A stretch of 64,000 nucleotides of DNA. Source: Streptomyces guryensis. Lineage in GTDB: Bacteria; Actinomycetota; Actinomycetes; Streptomycetales; Streptomycetaceae. Every line of letters begins with the position of its first letter. Positions within the stretch are counted from its first letter, which is position 1. The position numbers and the translations under genes were made by a program. The DNA lies in the NCBI RefSeq assembly GCF_021261325.1, contig NZ_JAJSBI010000029.1, positions 1 through 64,000 of the forward strand, in the 5' to 3' direction. The notes under the pieces are model-generated. The model did no database searches. It saw only the letters and a program-made list of their open reading frames with translations, and was not told the origin of the DNA. Shown here piece by piece: positions 32,971 through 41,515 of this stretch.

Positions 32971-34182
32971 ATGCCTCTCGCCCTCCTGGCCCTCGCCATC
33001 GGGGCCTTCGGGATCGGCACCACGGAATTCGTGATCATGGGCGTGCTGCCCGAGGTCGCGGGTGAGTTCGGTGTCTCCATCCCCACCGCCGGCCGGCTCG
33101 TCTCCGGCTACGCCCTGGGCGTCGTGTTCGGAGCGCCCCTGCTGACGGTCCTGGGCACCAAGGTCTCCCGCAAGAAAATGCTCATGTTCCTCATGGGCCT
33201 GTTCGTGCTGGGCAACGCCCTGTCCGCGTGCGCCCCCACCTTCGGCGCCATGCTCGCCGGCCGGGTGATCGCCTCGCTGGCGCACGGCGCGTTCTTCGGT
33301 ATCGGTTCGGTGGTCGCGGCCGATCTGGTCGCGCCGCAGAAGAAGGCGTCCGCGATCTCGCTGATGTTCACGGGCCTGACCGTCGCCAACATCGTGGGCG
33401 TCCCGCTGGGCACCTACGTCGGCCAGGCCGCCGGGTGGCGGGTCACCTTCACCGCCGTCGCCGCGCTCGGCATCGCGGGGTTCCTCGGGGTCGCGAAGCT
33501 GGTGCCCGAGCTGGGCCGCCCGGAGTCCGGCACCATCCGCAGCGAGTTCGCCGCCTTCCGCAACGTGCAGGTCTGGATCGCGATGGCGATGACCGTCCTG
33601 GGCTTCGGCGGGGTGTTCGCCGCGATCACCTACATCACGCCGATGACGACCGAGGTCGCCGGCTACTCGGCCGGTGCGGTGACGTGGCTGCTGGTGCTGT
33701 TCGGGGCCGGGATGTTCCTGGGGAACCTGGTGGGCGGGCGCTTCGCCGACCGTGCCCTCATGCCCATGCTGTTCACCGCGCTCGGTGCCCTGTCCCTGGC
33801 GCTGCTGCTGTTCACCGCCACCGCCCAGCACAAGGTTCTCGCCGCGCTCACCGTGACGCTGATCGGTGCGCTGGGCTTCGCCACCGTGCCTCCGCTGCAG
33901 AAGTGGGTGCTCGACCATGCCTCGGCCGCCCCGACACTGGCGTCCGCAGCCAACATCGGCGCCTTCAACCTCGGCAACGCGCTGTCAGCGTGGCTCGGCG
34001 GCGTCGTCATCTCGGCGGGGCTCGGCTACACGGCACCGAGCTGGGTCGGCGCCCTGCTCGCGGGCAGCGCGCTGCTCCTGTCCTTCCTGGCGGCCTTCCT
34101 CGACCGCCGCACCCGTCGGTCCGGCCGTGTCGTGGCCGCATCCACACCGGCCGAGCAGCTCCCGGCCCCCGTAAGGCACTGA
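32971..34182 (+). CDS. MFS drug exporter, DHA1-type (12 helices)
   Basis: The 403-residue transporter opens PLALLALAIGAFGIGTTEFV, IMGVLPEVAGEFGVSIPTAG, the hallmark of the DHA1 subfamily with chloramphenicol and sugar-type exporters (GTTEFVxMGLLP). LVSGYALGVVFGAPLLTVLG carries motif C-like residues, and a loop with SRKKMLMFLMGLFVLGN fits motif A. Twelve hydrophobic spans are visible. The substrate is not predictable. It is preceded by a MarR gene and a promoter carrying the shared ACTTGCA sites. Confidence 0.9.
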   Translation: MPLALLALAIGAFGIGTTEFVIMGVLPEVAGEFGVSIPTAGRLVSGYALGVVFGAPLLTVLGTKVSRKKMLMFLMGLFVLGNALSACAPTFGAMLAGRVIASLAHGAFFGIGSVVAADLVAPQKKASAISLMFTGLTVANIVGVPLGTYVGQAAGWRVTFTAVAALGIAGFLGVAKLVPELGRPESGTIRSEFAAFRNVQVWIAMAMTVLGFGGVFAAITYITPMTTEVAGYSAGAVTWLLVLFGAGMFLGNLVGGRFADRALMPMLFTALGALSLALLLFTATAQHKVLAALTVTLIGALGFATVPPLQKWVLDHASAAPTLASAANIGAFNLGNALSAWLGGVVISAGLGYTAPSWVGALLAGSALLLSFLAAFLDRRTRRSGRVVAASTPAEQLPAPVRH

Positions 34183-34189
34183 TCCATCC

Positions 34190-34500
34190 CGGGGGCCGAT
34201 GCCACCGCCGCGGTGCGGGCCGCACTGGACGCCGGGCAGCGGTGCGTCGACACGGCCGCCGTCCACGGCAACGGGGCCGGCGTCGGCACCGCCCTCGCCT
34301 CCGGGCCTGGAGTACGTCGGCCTGTGCCTCATCCGCCAGCCCCGCTCCGGCCCGCGATCTGTACCGGGAGCCTCACTCGCCTGTATCAGCGAGGACATCG
34401 AGGTCTTCGACTCCGCGGCTTCGACTCCGTCCTCGGCGACGAGGAGATGACCGCGGTGGCCGCCCTCGACCGGGGCCCGCAGGGGCGGCTGCGGCTGCCG
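34190..34500 (+). pseudogene. Aldo/keto reductase remnant
   Basis: Pieces of one AKR occur in order but in different frames: DATAAVRAALDAGQRCVDTA with AVHGNGAGVGTALASG (cf. IDTAxxYGNExGVGxALxxSG), then LEYVGLCLIRQP (cf. LDYVDLYLIHxP), then EDIEVFD, and finally SVLGDEEMTAVAALDRGPQG (cf. LxxEEMAxIAxLDxG). Large internal deletions bring them within 310 bases. The start region is also lost. It lies between an MFS gene and a LysR gene, whose target it may have been. Confidence 0.75.
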
Positions 34501-34511
34501 GTTCGAGGCCG

Positions 34512-35432
34512 TCACTGGGCCCATTTCGGGGTCCAGGTGTCCGCGTCCGGCCGGACCGTGCCGAGGTGTGCGCGAAGCGACGCCAGCGCCGGATGCGGGT
34601 TGTCCGTGCGCCAGACCAGCGAGTGCGGGTAGACAGGCGTGGGGTCGCGCACGGGGATGCGGCGCAGGTCGTGGTCGGCCGGCCAGACCATGCGGGTCTG
34701 TACGCCGACGAAGGTCGCGAGCAGCGAGGAGTCGGCGATGGTGTCGAGGAGCGGTTCGGTGCCGAAGTCGGGACCGGTGACCTCGATGGTGAAGCCGAAG
34801 GCCGCGGCGAGGTCGTCGTAGAAGGCGGCCCATTCGGTGCCGGCGACGTTGCCGGGCATCCAGATCCGGTGCCCGGCCAGCTGGGCCGGGGTGACCGCGC
34901 GGGCCGCGGCGAGCGCGTGCCGGGGGCCGGCCAGGAGTTCGAGGGGCTCGTCGTGGACGCGGGCCGCCTCGATGCCCTCGGGCAGCTGCCGCGTGGGGAG
35001 GGTGACGGCGCGGAAGGACGCGTCGATCGTGCCGGAGCGCACCGCGGAGATCGCCGCGTCGGCGTCGAAGAGCGTCACGACGTCGAGGGCTGCGTCGGGG
35101 TGGGAGCGGTGGAAGTCCCGTACCAGGTCCGCCGGGGCGAGCCGACGGCCGATCACGTCGACGCGCAGTGCACGGCGGCCGGGCCGTACGGAGGCCGCGG
35201 CGCGTTCCTCGGCCTGCAGGAGTTCGCGGGCGTGGGGCAGGAAGACCTGGCCGTCGACGGTGAGCTGGACCCCGCGCGCGGTCCGGGTGAAAAGCCGCGC
35301 GGCAAGGTCCTTCTCCAGCGCGGCGACCCGCTTGGACACGGCCTGCTGGGTGACGTCCAGGCCGAGAGCTGCTTCCCGGAACTGTCCGGCGTCCGCGACG
35401 GCCACGAAAGTGCGCACTGCGTCGATGTCCAC
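34512..35432 (-). CDS. LysR-family regulator
   Basis: The 306-residue LysR protein opens MDIDAVRTFVAVADAGQFRE, AALGLDVTQQAVSKRVAALE and KDLAARLFTRTARGVQLTVD, with an effector domain ending in HPALASLRAHLGTVRPDADT. The QQAVSKRVAALE recognition helix is typical. It is divergent from the MFS gene at 35598, and two tandem 17-base repeats lie right before its start, a likely autoregulatory or shared operator. Confidence 0.87.
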   Translation of the reverse strand: MDIDAVRTFVAVADAGQFREAALGLDVTQQAVSKRVAALEKDLAARLFTRTARGVQLTVDGQVFLPHARELLQAEERAAASVRPGRRALRVDVIGRRLAPADLVRDFHRSHPDAALDVVTLFDADAAISAVRSGTIDASFRAVTLPTRQLPEGIEAARVHDEPLELLAGPRHALAAARAVTPAQLAGHRIWMPGNVAGTEWAAFYDDLAAAFGFTIEVTGPDFGTEPLLDTIADSSLLATFVGVQTRMVWPADHDLRRIPVRDPTPVYPHSLVWRTDNPHPALASLRAHLGTVRPDADTWTPKWAQ

Positions 35433-35446
35433 GCAGCCCTTTCTAC

Positions 35447-35485
35447 AGCGTCTGACGGTCGGCTCTATAGCGTCTGACGGTCGGC
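35447..35485. promoter_or_regulatory. Tandem 17-base direct repeat between LysR and MFS genes
   Basis: AGCGTCTGACGGTCGGC occurs at 35447-35463 and 35469-35485, a 22-base period, close to two helix turns. The first copy is 14 bases from the LysR start codon. Repeats of this spacing suit a LysR tetramer, although this is not a dyad. Confidence 0.55.
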
Positions 35486-35597
35486 CGACCTACAACTTCG
35501 GGTTGTCGGATGACCGGCGCGTCGGTTGTTTGCCCCCACACCGTGCGACCGGCTTTGATGTCGCCGGTCGGGATTCGGGCGGGGCGGGGAGGCTGGC

Positions 35598-36839
35598 ATG
35601 CGGGGCGGGCAGGCGCTGGGGCGGCAGTTCGGATGGCTGTGGGGGGCGTACGCCGTCAGCGCGGTCGGAACATGGCTCGCCTTCGACGCGTTCTCGCTGA
35701 TCGCGGTGATCGTGCTGCATGCCGGGGCGACCGAGGTGGCGGTGCTGTCGGCGGCCGGGCTCGCGGTGGGGGCGGCGGTGGCGACGCCGCTCGGGCCGTG
35801 GATGGAGTTCCGTCGCAAGCGGCCCGTGATGATGTGCATGGATCTGGTCCGCTGTGGGATGTTGCTCACCATTCCGGTCGCGTTCGCACTCGGCTCGCTG
35901 ACCTTCGTACAACTTCTGGTTGTGTCGATCGTAGTCGGCGCGGCCGACATCAGCTTCACCGCGGCAAGCGGGGCCTTCGTCAAGTCGCTGCTGCCGCCGG
36001 AGGACCTGCTCGCCGCGAACGCACGGTTCGAGGCGACCCAGTGGACCGCGACCATCCTGGGGCCGCCCCTGGGCGGGGTCGCGATGGGTGTGTTCGGGCC
36101 GGTGATGACCGTAGTGGCCAATGCGGTGAGCTTCCTGCTGTCGGCCGCCGGGATCCGGGCGATCGGCGGGACCGAGACGCATCCCGTACGGTCGGGGCCG
36201 GCGCCGGCCGGCGGTCTGCTCGAAGGATGGCGGTACATCCTGGCCCATCCGACGCTGCGGCCGATGTTCTTCAACACGGTGCTGTACAACGCTCTGATCA
36301 TGGTGTCGCTTCCGCTGCTCGCCGTGCTGATGGTCGGCGATCTCGGCTTCGCGGCGTGGCAGTACGGCCTGGCCTTCTCCGTACCCAGCATCGGCGGCCT
36401 GATCGGCTCGCGGCTGGCCCGCCGGCTCGTGCCGCGGTTCGGAGAGCGGCGGGTGCTGCTCGTCTCGGGGATGCTTCGGGCGTGTTGGCCGATCGGCCTC
36501 GCCTTCGTCGGGCCCGGCACGGCGGGGCTGGTGCTCGTCATGGCCGTGGAGCTGGGGGTGATCGTGTCCTGTGCCGTCTTCAACCCGGTGTACTCCACCA
36601 TTCGGCTGCGGCAGACGGACTCGGGCCGGGTGGCGCGCACGCTCTCCGCGTGGTCGGTCACGGGCAAGGCGACGGCCGCCGGGATGACCGCCTTGTGGGG
36701 CCTGCTGGCCGGCCTGACCGGCCCCCGCGCGGCGATCGCCGTCGCCGGTGTCCTTGTCCTGGCCACCCCGCTGCTGCTGCCCCGCCGTATCGCGGGCTCC
36801 CCGGAGATGGCGCTGCCGAGCGTCGACGAGGCGGCCTGA
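35598..36839 (+). CDS. MFS transporter, enterobactin-exporter-like
   Basis: The 413-residue membrane protein begins QFGWLWGAYAVSAVGTWLAF and shows around 11-12 hydrophobic spans, with motif A variant PLGPWMEFRRKRPVMMCMDL and VRCGMLLTIPVAFALGSLTF. The FDAF start and EFRRKRPVMM block resemble EntS/MefA-type exporters of siderophores or macrolides. Substrate unknown. ATG at 35598 follows GGAGGC. It diverges from the LysR gene, with the tandem repeat in between, so LysR control is plausible. Confidence 0.87.
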   Translation: MRGGQALGRQFGWLWGAYAVSAVGTWLAFDAFSLIAVIVLHAGATEVAVLSAAGLAVGAAVATPLGPWMEFRRKRPVMMCMDLVRCGMLLTIPVAFALGSLTFVQLLVVSIVVGAADISFTAASGAFVKSLLPPEDLLAANARFEATQWTATILGPPLGGVAMGVFGPVMTVVANAVSFLLSAAGIRAIGGTETHPVRSGPAPAGGLLEGWRYILAHPTLRPMFFNTVLYNALIMVSLPLLAVLMVGDLGFAAWQYGLAFSVPSIGGLIGSRLARRLVPRFGERRVLLVSGMLRACWPIGLAFVGPGTAGLVLVMAVELGVIVSCAVFNPVYSTIRLRQTDSGRVARTLSAWSVTGKATAAGMTALWGLLAGLTGPRAAIAVAGVLVLATPLLLPRRIAGSPEMALPSVDEAA

Positions 36840-36847
36840 GAGACAGG

Positions 36848-36987
36848 GGTTCAAGGTGCCCCGATCCATCTGGTTCCGTGAGGAGTCGCCGCTCGACGCC
36901 ACGGGCAAAGTGATGAAGGACCCCTTGCGACGAGGACGGACGGGAGCCGCGATCCGGCTCCCGCCGACGAACGGAGACTCCTTGTGA
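36848..36987 (+). pseudogene. C-terminal scrap of an acyl-CoA ligase (AMP-forming)
   Basis: FKVPRSIWFREESPLDATGK followed by VMKDPLR matches the extreme C-terminus of acyl-CoA synthetases (VPRxVxFxDxLPRNATGKVLKRxLR) including the catalytic Lys of the A10 motif. Nothing of the rest of the enzyme remains. The frame continues into the chorismate mutase-like gene's start region and stops at 36987. Confidence 0.65.
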
Positions 36988-37280
36988 CGACGAACCACGC
37001 GTCCGGGCTGACGGCGGACCTGTCACTCGACCGGATCGAACGCCTCGACGACGAGATCATCGCGCTCCTCGCACGCCGCCGTGCGATGGCCCAGGAACTC
37101 CCTGCCCCGGCCCGCGCCCGCGCCGCCGATCCGGCCTTCGCGGAGACCGTACGAGGCATAACGGGCCGCTACCGGAGGGAACTGGGCGGCGCGGGCGAAC
37201 TCGTCGCCCGCGCGGTCATGGTGCTGTGCGATCCCAGCCGGGAGAACCGACAGCGGGAGAACCGACAGCGGGAGAGCTGA
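36984..37280 (+). CDS. Chorismate mutase-like (AroQ-type) small protein
   Basis: The 98-residue helical protein reads LDRIERLDDEIIALLARRRA and then AETVRGITGRYRRELGGAGE, the pattern of AroQ-type chorismate mutase (LDxLRxxIDxLDxxIxxLLxxR). AroQ usually starts with an Arg-rich helix contacting substrate; several of those basic residues are here. The C-terminal end has a 15-base DNA repeat encoding RENRQ twice. Start GTG at 36984 follows GGAG by five bases. No aro or shikimate partner is near, so a metabolic role is uncertain. Confidence 0.65.
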   Translation: MTTNHASGLTADLSLDRIERLDDEIIALLARRRAMAQELPAPARARAADPAFAETVRGITGRYRRELGGAGELVARAVMVLCDPSRENRQRENRQRES

Positions 37281-37387
37281 GCGTCATCGCGGTGATTCGC
37301 GGCCCGACGCATTGTCGTGTACAAAGTCTGGTCTTTGTGCGGAGGTGTGCTCCGGCACATCAAGAGAGTGTGGTAGGAGGCACGACG

Positions 37388-38572
37388 GTGCACCAGCTTC
37401 CCCTGTCCGGCATCACGGTGGTCAGCCTGGAGCAGGCTGTGGCGGCTCCGTATGCCACCCGGCAGCTTGCCGATCTCGGGGCCCGGGTGATCAAGGTGGA
37501 GCGGCCCGGCGAGGGAGACTTCGCGCGCCGTTACGACACGACCGTGCACGGCCACTCCAGCTATTTCGTGTGGCTCAACCGTTCCAAGGAGTCCCTCACA
37601 CTGGACCTCAAGCATCCGCGCGGCATGGAGATCCTGCACCAACTCCTCGCCGGTGCCGATGTCTTCGTACAGAATCTCGCGCCCGGCGCCGCCGGCCGGC
37701 TGGGCCTCGGCGTCGATGCGCTCGCCGACCGCTACCCGCGGCTGATCCCCTGCACGATCTCCGGCTACGGGACGGCCGGGCCGTGGGCCGACCGTAAGTC
37801 GTACGATCTGCTGGTGCAGTGCCAGACCGGCCTGGTCTCGCTCACCGGAACGGCCGAGGAGACGGCGCGTGTCGGGATCTCCGTCGCCGACATCGCCGCC
37901 GGGATGTACGCCTACTCGGGCGTCCTCACCGCCCTGTACACCCGCGCCACCACCGGGCGGACGCACCCCGTGGAGGTGTCCCTGTTCGAGGCGCTGGCGG
38001 AGTGGATGGGCCAGCCCGCGAACTACACGCGGTACGGCGGCAGTCAGCCCGCCCGGCTCGGTACGCAGCACGCGACCATCGCACCGTACGGCGCCTTCCC
38101 CACGGCCGACGGCAGGCAGGTGCTGTTCTCCGTCCAGAACGAGCGCGAGTGGGCCGCCCTGTGCGCGGGCTTCCTCGGACAGCCGGTGTTGACGCATGAT
38201 CCGCGTTTCGCGACGGGCTCCGACCGCGTCGCACACCGCGACGAACTCAACGCGATCGTCGCCGAGCGCTGCGCCCGCTCCGACGCCGAGGAGGTCCTGA
38301 AGGACCTGGAGGAGATCGGCATCGCCTGCGCCGGGGTCAACGACGTCGCCGCGTTCCTGGACCACCCGGTGCTGGCCGCCCGCGAGCGCTGGCGCGAGGT
38401 GGCCGTGCCCGGCGCGACGGTGCAGGCGCTGCTCCCACCGGCCGATCTCGCGGGCCTCCCCGCGCGCATGGATCCCGTGCCGGCGGTGGGCGAGCACACG
38501 GAAGCGATCCTCACCGGCCTCGGCCTCGCCGCCGACTACATCGAGGCGCTCCGCACCGACGCCGTCATCTGA
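37388..38572 (+). CDS. CaiB/BaiF-type CoA transferase (family III)
   Basis: The 394-residue protein reads LPLSGITVVSLEQAVAAPYA, TRQLADLGARVIKVERPGEG, then FVWLNRSKESLTLDLKHPRG. The catalytic Asp is in SYDLLVQCQTGLVSLTGTAE. These are the hallmarks of formyl-CoA/carnitine-type transferases that move CoA between acids. GTG 37388 follows AGGAGG by six bases. The broken acyl-CoA dehydrogenase downstream (26-base gap) and the acyl-CoA ligase scrap upstream suggest it was part of an acyl-CoA degradation cluster that is now decaying. Confidence 0.9.
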   Translation: MHQLPLSGITVVSLEQAVAAPYATRQLADLGARVIKVERPGEGDFARRYDTTVHGHSSYFVWLNRSKESLTLDLKHPRGMEILHQLLAGADVFVQNLAPGAAGRLGLGVDALADRYPRLIPCTISGYGTAGPWADRKSYDLLVQCQTGLVSLTGTAEETARVGISVADIAAGMYAYSGVLTALYTRATTGRTHPVEVSLFEALAEWMGQPANYTRYGGSQPARLGTQHATIAPYGAFPTADGRQVLFSVQNEREWAALCAGFLGQPVLTHDPRFATGSDRVAHRDELNAIVAERCARSDAEEVLKDLEEIGIACAGVNDVAAFLDHPVLAARERWREVAVPGATVQALLPPADLAGLPARMDPVPAVGEHTEAILTGLGLAADYIEALRTDAVI

Positions 38573-38598
38573 CCTCCGGCGATGTGGAGTTGCGCCCC

Positions 38599-39383
38599 AT
38601 GAGCGTCCTGGACATCCTCTCGGACGACGAACGTCTCGTCGTCCGGAACGTGCGCGAGTTCGTCGACAACGACGTCAGGCCCGTCGTCCAGAAGCTGGAG
38701 CACGCCGACACCTGTCCCGAGAACCTCATCGAGCGGATGAAGGACTCGCCATCTACGGCCTGGCCATCCCGGAGGAGTACGGCGGCAACCCGGTTTCCAC
38801 ACCGTGCTTCGTCCTCGTCACCGAGGAACTCGCGCGCGGCTGGATGAGCCTGGCCGGAGCGATGGGCGGACACACCGTCGTCTCCAGACTCCTTCTGCTG
38901 TACGGCACGGAGGAGCAGAAGCAGCGGTATCTGCCGAGGCTGGCCACCGGGGCGGTGCGTGCCACGACGGCGCTCACCGAGCCGGGCGGCGGCTCGGACC
39001 TGCAGGCGCTGACGACCGTGGCGCGCCGCGAAGGCGGGGAGTACGTCGTCAACGGGGCGAAGACCTGGATCACCAACTCCCGCCGCGCCGGCCTGATCGC
39101 GCTGCTGTGCAAGACCGACCCGGCCGCCGACCCCCGTCATGCGGGCATCTCGGTGCCGCTGGCCGAGCCCGGCCCGGGCCTCGTCGTCTCGCGCGATCTG
39201 CCCAAGCTCGGCTACAAGGGCGTGGAGAGCTGCGAGCTGTCCTTCCAGGACGGCCCGGGAGGTCGACGCCGGGCGCCGGGTCGACATGGAGGCGGGCATG
39301 GCGAAGCTGTTCGCGTCGGAGACGGCCATGGAGATCGCGCTCAACGCCGTGCGGATCCACGGGGGTTACGGCTACTCGACAAC
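38599..39383 (+). pseudogene. Acyl-CoA dehydrogenase with a frameshift and internal deletion
   Basis: Start MSVLDILSDDERLVVRNVRE then FVDNDVRPVVQKLEH. The frame breaks near 38745 and resumes IYGLAIPEEYGGNPVSTP, VSRLLLLYGTEEQKQRYLPR and TALTEPGGGSDLQALTTVAR, with the FAD-contact ITNSRRAG. After CELSFQDG the gene jumps by about 85 residues to VDMEAGMAKLFASETAMEIA and RIHGGYGYST, then ends. The active-site Glu region and Arg are in the deleted or lost part. It abuts the GntR fragments at about 39384. Confidence 0.8.
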
Positions 39384-39461
39384 TGCCCGAACGGTGCCAG
39401 GCGGTGGACCAGCCCCTCGGCGACGAGGTCCTGGAACGCCCGGCGCACCGATCGCCGAGGC
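39384..39461 (-). pseudogene. GntR-family winged-helix fragment on the minus strand
   Basis: The reverse strand reads RRSVRRAFQDLVAEGLVHRL, matching the recognition and wing region of GntR regulators (SRxTVRRALxxLxAEGLVxRxxGxGTFV). It is cut at both ends. The matching UTRA-type domain starts immediately next to it, but on the plus strand. Confidence 0.6.
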
Positions 39462-39660
39462 CGGGGCTGAGCATCACCGTCGCCGACGCCACGCCGGAGA
39501 CCGCCAAGCACCTGGGGTGCGAACCGGGGCGCGCCCTGCTGCGCGTCGACCGCGTCCACCGGACGGTCGCCGGACGGCTCGTCGAACTGGCCATCAGCCA
39601 CTTCCTGCCCGAGCCCCACTCGTACCGTGGGCGGCTGCGGCGCGGCGGTCAGTGGTGCCG
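39462..39660 (+). pseudogene. GntR-family UTRA-domain fragment on the plus strand
   Basis: It reads SITVADATPETAKHLGCEPG, RALLRVDRVHRTVAGRLVEL and AISHFLPEPHSYRGRL, which resembles the end of the UTRA effector domain of GntR/HutC regulators (LLRVDRVxYDxxGRPVELSxSHYxPDxxxY). With the adjacent minus-strand HTH piece it looks like one gene split by an inversion. Confidence 0.65.
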
Positions 39661-39701
39661 GGGGCGTTCAGGGGCTGCCCGGGGGCACGTTCTGCTGTGC
39701 C

Positions 39702-40409
39702 TCACCAGGGCAGCGGGCCGTTGACGTCGAAGAAGCCGCCGGTCGGACCGTCGGGCGCGACCTGCGCCATGCGCACGATGATCTCGGCGGCCTGCCCGAC
39801 GGTCTGGGTGCCGGTGTTGCCGTTGAGGTCCGTCCTGGTGAAGCCGGGCTCGACGGAGTTGATCCGCATGTCCGGGAAGGCCTTCGCGAACTGCACGGTG
39901 AGCATGTTGACCGCGGTCTTGGAGGTCGGATAGGCGATGCCCGGATAGAAGTGCGCGGCGTGGTCCGGGTCGGAGAGATGCGTCAGAGAGGCCAGTCCGC
40001 TGCTGACGTTGACCACGACCGGCGCGGCCGAGCGCCGCAGCAGCGGCAGGAAGGCGTGGGTAACGCGGACGACGCCGAAGACGTTCGTCTCGAAGGTGTT
40101 GCGCATCTGGTCGGCGGTCACGGTCTCGGCGGTGGGCACGCTGTTGCCCTCGCCGCGGGTCTCGATCCCGGCGTTGTTGATCAGTACGTCGAGTCCACCG
40201 TCCGCCTCGACGGCCTTCGCCGCGGCCTCCACCGTGGCGTCGTCGGTGACGTCGAGGAGGACGAAGCGTGCGCCCAGCTCTTCGGCGGCCCGGCTTCCGC
40301 GCTCGGGGTCGCGGGCCCCCACGTATACGGTGTGACCTGCGGCGATAAGCTGGCGGGCGGTCTCGTGGCCGATGCCCTTGTTGGCTCCGGTGATCAGTGT
40401 TGTCGTCAT
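39702..40409 (-). CDS. Short-chain dehydrogenase/reductase
   Basis: The 235-residue SDR has the cofactor motif TLITGANKGIGHETARQLIA, NNAG in LDVLINNAGIETRGEG, catalytic Ser in VVNVSSGLASLTHL, and YPTSKTAVNMLTV, the YxxxK active site. VYVGARDPERGSRAAEEL suggests NADP(H). Start ATG 40409 has GGAG nine bases upstream. It is divergent from an XRE-type regulator with a 101-base gap, a common arrangement in streptomycetes where that regulator controls the reductase. Confidence 0.9.
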   Translation of the reverse strand: MTTTLITGANKGIGHETARQLIAAGHTVYVGARDPERGSRAAEELGARFVLLDVTDDATVEAAAKAVEADGGLDVLINNAGIETRGEGNSVPTAETVTADQMRNTFETNVFGVVRVTHAFLPLLRRSAAPVVVNVSSGLASLTHLSDPDHAAHFYPGIAYPTSKTAVNMLTVQFAKAFPDMRINSVEPGFTRTDLNGNTGTQTVGQAAEIIVRMAQVAPDGPTGGFFDVNGPLPW

Positions 40410-40510
40410 GCGTCCAGACTCCGGCGCGACGGCGCGATCAGCCAGGAGACCCTTCTTCCTGGGACTGGCAGTACCAGGCACGGGTGCGGCCCGCGGTGTT
40501 CACTGGGGGC

Positions 40511-41356
40511 ATGACGGCGACGGAACTCGGACGTGCGCTGCGGCGCTGGCGCGACCGCGTCGCCCCGGAGACGGCGGGGCTGCCCTCCGGCGGCCACCGG
40601 CGCGCGGCCGGTCTGCGGCGCGAGGAGCTGGCCCTGCTGGCCGGGATCTCGGTCGACTACGTCACGCGCCTCGAACAGGGCCGGGCGGCCAACCCGTCCG
40701 GGCAGGTCGTCGAGGCGCTGGCCCGGGCGCTGCGGCTGTCCGGGGACGAGCGGACGTATCTGTACGGTCTGGCGGGGCTGGTGCCACCGGGGCCCGACGT
40801 GGTGCCCGGGTTCATCACGCCCAGTGTCCAGCGGTTGCTGGACCGGCTGGTGGACACGCCCGTCGCGGTCTCCGACGCGGCCATGACGCTGCTGCTGGCC
40901 AACCCGATGTACGCGGCGCTGATGGGCGACCCGTCCGGCCTGCGCGGGTTCGAACGCAACGGCGTGTGGCGCAACTTTCTCGGCTTTCCGAGCAGGGTGC
41001 GGCACACCCCGGAGGAGTGGCGCGCCTTCCAGGTCGGCATGGTCTCCGAGCTGCGCACGACCGCCGCCCGCTATCCGGCCGACCGTCGACTGCGCAGCCT
41101 GATCGCTGAGTTGCGCGCGAAGAGCGAGAGGTTCGCGGAGCTGTGGGACGCGGGTGTCGTCGGCCGGCTGGCGGCCTCGCGCAAGACGGTCGAGCATCCG
41201 CAGGTGGGCATGGTCACGCTGGACTGCGACCTGCTCCGGGTGGAGGAGAACGACCTGCACATCCTCGTCTACTCGGCCGAACCGGGCACCGAGGCCGCCG
41301 AGAAACTGGATCTCATCTCCGTGATCGGCACGCAGAGCCTGGTCGACAAGGGCTAG
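40511..41356 (+). CDS. XRE-family regulator with MmyB-like ligand domain
   Basis: The 281-residue protein has an N-terminal helix-turn-helix GLRREELALLAGISVDYVTR LEQGR (split here), followed by QVVEALARALRLSGDERTYL. The C-terminal MmyB-like domain reads VSDAAMTLLLANPMYAALMG, FERNGVWRNFLGFPS, and RRLRSLIAELRAKSERFAEL. It is divergent from the SDR gene. This regulator/SDR pairing is frequent in actinomycetes. ATG 40511 was used. Confidence 0.88.
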   Translation: MTATELGRALRRWRDRVAPETAGLPSGGHRRAAGLRREELALLAGISVDYVTRLEQGRAANPSGQVVEALARALRLSGDERTYLYGLAGLVPPGPDVVPGFITPSVQRLLDRLVDTPVAVSDAAMTLLLANPMYAALMGDPSGLRGFERNGVWRNFLGFPSRVRHTPEEWRAFQVGMVSELRTTAARYPADRRLRSLIAELRAKSERFAELWDAGVVGRLAASRKTVEHPQVGMVTLDCDLLRVEENDLHILVYSAEPGTEAAEKLDLISVIGTQSLVDKG

Positions 41357-41446
41357 CGGAGCATCTCCTCGGCCAGGGGCTCCCACAGCCACACCGCGGA
41401 CGAGATCTGGGACCCCTGCACGAACGGCCTCACCGGCAGCTCAGAA

Positions 41447-41489
41447 CCTGCGAACCGGCACCGCGGCGCACGCGGGGCAGGTTCGCAGG
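41447..41489. terminator. Stem-loop between converging genes
   Basis: CCTGCGAACC (41447-41456) and GGTTCGCAGG (41480-41489) pair perfectly across a GC-rich 23-base loop, between the XRE gene and the methyltransferase gene transcribed toward it. No T-run follows. Confidence 0.5.
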
Positions 41490-41515
41490 CTCCGATGCCT
41501 ACTGCTCGCCGCTCC

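Noticed and set aside
33228..35477. A 749-codon plus-strand frame across the MFS and LysR genes
   Set aside because: Shadow of the transporter and antisense to LysR; no family resemblance.
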